Of a stretch of 50,458 bases of DNA, positions 47,862-50,458 are shown one piece after another. Position 1 is the stretch's first letter, and each line of letters opens with the position of its first letter. Below the pieces are notes generated by a model. It saw nothing but the letters and a program-made list of their open reading frames with translations. It was not told where the DNA came from and did no database searches. Source of the DNA: Jaenimonas drosophilae (taxonomy: Eukaryota > Euglenozoa > Kinetoplastea > Trypanosomatida > Trypanosomatidae); assembly GCA_030849065.1 (NCBI GenBank), contig JASAON010001543.1, positions 1 to 50,458 of the forward strand, in the 5' to 3' direction. The translations under genes were made by a program, and so were the position numbers.

Positions 47862-49472
47862 GGGTAGGAAGGTTGGGTAAAGGTGTGGTTGGTTGTGGTA
47901 GAAGATCTGCAACGAAAAGAAGAACAAAAAGTGGAAACAACAGGAGGTTGGTCAGTGCAAATAGTAGCAGCTTAGGAATACCAGCTCAGCGAATGGACGA
48001 TTGGAAGAGAGAAGTCGATGTGGGTTGACTGTTTGCAGTGCGGTGCACCTCAGCGAGGTCACACACTCACAACACACACACACACACGCACACATGCACG
48101 CACAACGCAGCGCATGTGATGCTGCTGCTGCTGTGGTGCGACGAGATGGGGGGGCAAGCATTCCACTATCCATCAAATCATCATCATCATCATCATCATC
48201 CTGCTCAACACCGTGTGAGTTTCGTGTGCATCAGCCATAGATTGCTTGGTTTTGACTTCAGTGGTTGGTCCGATTATTGGTCGAATTGATGTCATCCCTC
48301 GCACACATACACTCACACCGTGATCCTACAGCAGAAACAACAACAACAACAATTCATTCAGAAGTGCGCTGATACTCGCTGGACGTCAGATTTCAAGGAC
48401 TAGAGTTGAATCTCATCGGCAATGCTCGGATATATGCTTGTTCTCATTGCTCATCACCGTCACAGCGCCAGTACAGCAGCACAGGTCTTCCTCGCCACAT
48501 CCTTCGGCACCACCCACGGGTTGGCGGGAGGGACGAGCGAAGGGCAGGTTTGTGTGAACAGCTCCATGCAGTCGCACGGAAAGGAAAACAAAGTGGAAAG
48601 GAAAGGCGAAGGAGAGCACACGCAAAAACACCCGTCAGCGGATGACGCTTAACAGCGCTCAGTCATGGAGGGCTCCGTGAGTACGCACCACATCCTCCGA
48701 AAAGGACAGATGCGCACCCGATGGTGTTGTTGTTCTGCATCACGGAATGCCATCACGCGTGGACCACGCCTCTCCTCTCGGTCTCTCCGCCGCGCCAACA
48801 GCAGCGGCTGAGACAGCACCACAAAATAGGAAATGGAAAGATGGGGAACGGGACAAGTAAGGGGTGGAAAGGAAGAAGTGGGAGTACTGTCGGCCATTAA
48901 CTGAGCAAGGGGTGAGAAGATAGATACGTTTGGTTCAGTGAGTGGAAAGGGGGGTAGTTTTTTGTGTGGTGGTATGGTGTATTTCTGAGATCTATAGTGA
49001 TGGCTTTGTGCTGGAAATAAGTGATCGAATCTAACGTACAGCTTGTCTGGGAAAGAAGGAAGGAGAAAGAAAAGAGGGTAGTGTGTCAGGAATGGAATGA
49101 GGGAGATGTGAACGGATTTGTTGGACTGCAGGATAGTGTGAGGCGAGTGTGTATTTCGGATTGAAGTCGCAAGAAGGGTAGAGTGAGTTCACGTGGCTTT
49201 TGCGTTTGAGTGGTGTGTTGTGCTGCGGAATGCAAACCAAACGCTGTAACTGAGGTCGCTGTGGCCGCATTGTACGGGTTACATCGCGCGTGAGAGCATC
49301 GGTGGTGAGTGCCCTTCCACTGAAAGGGTGAGCATCGTGGAATTACGGCAAAGGCATACCGAGTGTTGATAGGAAAGGTATTGAGAGCCAGCCACGCACA
49401 ATGGCGGTTCAGTAGCGGATGAGGTAGCACGAAATAAGGGAATAAGTACCTACCGTAGAAGTGAAATTGCTT
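47862..49472. other. Gene-poor stretch between Snf7 and histone H3 (1.6 kb)
   Basis: No firm gene. It holds a CA run at 48072-48087, an ATC run at about 48178-48199, and three candidate minus-strand frames without recognisable family: a 35-codon one at 48460-48567, an 82-codon one at 48649-48897 and a 79-codon one at 49031-49270 (ATG at 49270). A strong coding-strand pyrimidine tract at about 48576-48625 suggests at least one processing site inside the stretch. Confidence 0.4.
47907..47936 (-). promoter_or_regulatory. Predicted spliced-leader acceptor of histone H3
   Basis: On the coding strand a pyrimidine tract (CACTTTTTGTTCTTCTTTTC and onward) ends GTTGCAG, the AG at 47908-47907. The 5' UTR would be 45 bases. 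Confidence 0.7.
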
Positions 49473-50126
49473 CTACAGGCCAAGTTCCGCCTCCAGTTGC
49501 TTCATTTCGTCGGCTTCCTGTTGCTTTCTGGAATTGGTGGGCAACTTGGTTGTTGGAACTTTAGGCATATCTGGCATCTTCATTGCCTCCTCGCGCTGCT
49601 GCTCCTCGTGTTCCATCTGGAGCTCCAACAAGAGGTCGTCCTCATCCACCACATTATTCATGTCCAGACGTTGCTTCATGGCCTCGCTCACCTGGTTGGC
49701 CTTGTCGACCTCCTCCATAAGGTCCTCCATATTGTCCTCAATCCTGTCCGCCTCCATCTTCTTGTTGCCCTTCTTGAGCTCCTCCTTGGCCTCCTTCTGC
49801 GCTTTGAAGAGCTCCTGGTTCATCATCTGATTTTCCATCGTGAACTTCAGCGTCATTTGGTTGTTCCGCTGGCTCTCCAGGGTCTCAATCTGGCCGTCGT
49901 ATAGTTTCTTTCGGCGCATGCATTCCATGGCGCCCTGTACGTTCTTCTTTGCATATAATTGCGTTGCGCGCGTCTTCTCATCGTTTGACTTCTTCTCCAA
50001 GAGCTGAATCCGCTTATCCAAGAGTTCAATCGTCGAGTCGAGCTTGCTGATGCCAGCTGATTTTCCCTCACCAGTGTCCGTCGACACCTTCGCCTGCTTA
50101 TCCTTTCCAAAAAGTCGAGAAAACAT
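49473..50126 (-). CDS. SNF7: ESCRT-III subunit Snf7/Vps32/CHMP4
   Basis: A 217-residue ESCRT-III protein. The start MFSRLFGKDKQ gives the short amphipathic membrane-binding helix. The basic helical hairpin follows (ISKLDSTIELLDKRIQLLEK, ATQLYAKKNVQGAMECMRRK, LESQRNNQMTLKFTMENQM). The acidic half has DRIEDNMEDLMEEVDKANQV and DEDDLLLELQMEHEEQ, and the end EADEMKQLEAELGL contains an MIM1-like motif that binds the Vps4 MIT domain. Snf7 polymerises into the spirals that cut membrane necks in multivesicular-body formation, cytokinesis and repair. The open frame starts seven codons earlier (MSRGNLI); the ATG at 50126 gives the canonical CHMP4 start. The best match is CHMP4 rather than CHMP6 or CHMP2. 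Confidence 0.94.
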   Translation of the reverse strand: MFSRLFGKDKQAKVSTDTGEGKSAGISKLDSTIELLDKRIQLLEKKSNDEKTRATQLYAKKNVQGAMECMRRKKLYDGQIETLESQRNNQMTLKFTMENQMMNQELFKAQKEAKEELKKGNKKMEADRIEDNMEDLMEEVDKANQVSEAMKQRLDMNNVVDEDDLLLELQMEHEEQQREEAMKMPDMPKVPTTKLPTNSRKQQEADEMKQLEAELGL

Positions 50127-50458
50127 GATTAAGTTTCCTCTCGACAAGACCGTGTTCAGGAACTGCGGATGTTCAGCAGAGATTGTGATAGTGATGTGCT
50201 CAAGAAGCCAGATCTATTGCTCCGTATAATGTGTAACAAAATCACTTCGACTCCGAGTAAACAAAGAACATTGATACAAAGAAAAACAATGAGAAGCATG
50301 GAACTTGGCTATTGGCAAGATGTCACAGCACAACATCTTCCATCACTCATAGGCTTCATCACCTTACCACATGATTAGTAGGTTGGTCTCCATATTGAAA
50401 GGAATTGGAGAGTTAGTGATGGGTGTCAGCTTCATTCGATAGCTCAAATGCGTTCTAA
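50127..50458. other. Right-edge sequence upstream of Snf7
   Basis: No gene is seen. It is lower in GC than the rest and should include the splice acceptor of Snf7 and the 3' UTR of a gene beyond the edge. Confidence 0.35.

Noticed and set aside
1..50458. tRNA genes
   Set aside because: I looked for GGTTCGA-type B boxes on both strands. Near matches (for example at 41183 and 38431) lie in coding or spacer sequence without a matching A box or acceptor stem.
1..50458. CRISPR arrays
   Set aside because: The repeats are simple microsatellites without spacer-repeat periodicity, and the genome is eukaryotic.
1..50458. Retrotransposon origin for the reverse-transcriptase domain at 33413-37156
   Set aside because: The T motif, the motif E WCGLRI, the long insertion before motif B' and the absence of endonuclease or RNase H domains identify TERT, not a mobile element.

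Overview
This window looks like nuclear DNA of a kinetoplastid, most likely a free-living bodonid-type flagellate (inference). The strongest marker is a histone H3 at 47472-47861 whose tail and core follow the divergent kinetoplastid pattern (tail [17 protein letters not shown], end LRLRGERH) rather than the animal, fungal or plant one. Supporting signs are that every convincing gene lies on the minus strand, no gene needs an intron, the standard genetic code fits throughout, and several genes have a long pyrimidine tract followed by AG just before the start codon, as expected for spliced-leader trans-splicing of polycistronic transcripts. An HslV protease with a mitochondrial-type leader also fits. 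I see no strand-switch, tRNA, rRNA, CRISPR array or transposon. The species is not decided by the sequence.

Layout in transcription order (right to left). 50.1-49.5 kb: Snf7/CHMP4 (ESCRT-III). 47.9-47.5 kb: histone H3. 47.2-44.8 kb: a CEP78-like basal-body LRR protein. 44.4-43.3 kb: eIF3i. 42.9-41.9 kb: a mitochondrial p32/MAM33-type protein. 41.6-41.0 kb: unknown. 40.7-39.4 kb: adenosylhomocysteinase. 37.9-37.5 kb: a small multi-span membrane protein. 37.2-33.4 kb: telomerase reverse transcriptase. 33.1-31.5 kb: unknown low-complexity protein. 29.5-28.1 kb: basic-tailed coiled-coil protein. 27.6-25.7 kb: unknown, with faint kleisin resemblance. 25.6-20.9 kb: a 1544-residue coiled-coil protein. 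20.5-19.5 kb: Cdc73 of the PAF1 complex. 19.1-18.4 kb: HslV. 18.1-16.3 kb: non-canonical poly(A)/poly(U) polymerase. 15.0-14.4 kb: soluble Rieske protein. 14.1-12.7 kb: PEX3-like peroxin (glycosome biogenesis). 12.3-11.5 kb: Golgi Qb-SNARE Gos1. 11.1-7.3 kb: cytosolic carboxypeptidase (tubulin-tail editing). 5.4-4.2 kb: NASP-like histone chaperone. 3.7-2.7 kb: TatD nuclease. 2.3-0.4 kb: RCC1-repeat protein. The left edge cuts a gene after its signal peptide.

The genes form no single pathway, which is normal for a kinetoplastid directional cluster. Themes recur: chromatin and transcription (H3, NASP-like, Cdc73, possibly the kleisin-like protein), chromosome ends (TERT), the flagellar and basal-body cytoskeleton (carboxypeptidase, CEP78-like, coiled-coil proteins), organelles (HslV, MAM33, PEX3) and membrane traffic (Gos1, Snf7).

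The most striking unexplained structure is in the spacers. Dinucleotide repeats are strand-polarised around genes: on the coding strand (CA)n tends to sit just upstream of start codons and (TG)n just downstream of stops, so a transcript could pair its two ends or fold its spacers into hairpins. Trinucleotide arrays (CAA, GAT and their permutations) crowd spacers and coding regions alike left of about 38 kb and thin out to the right.
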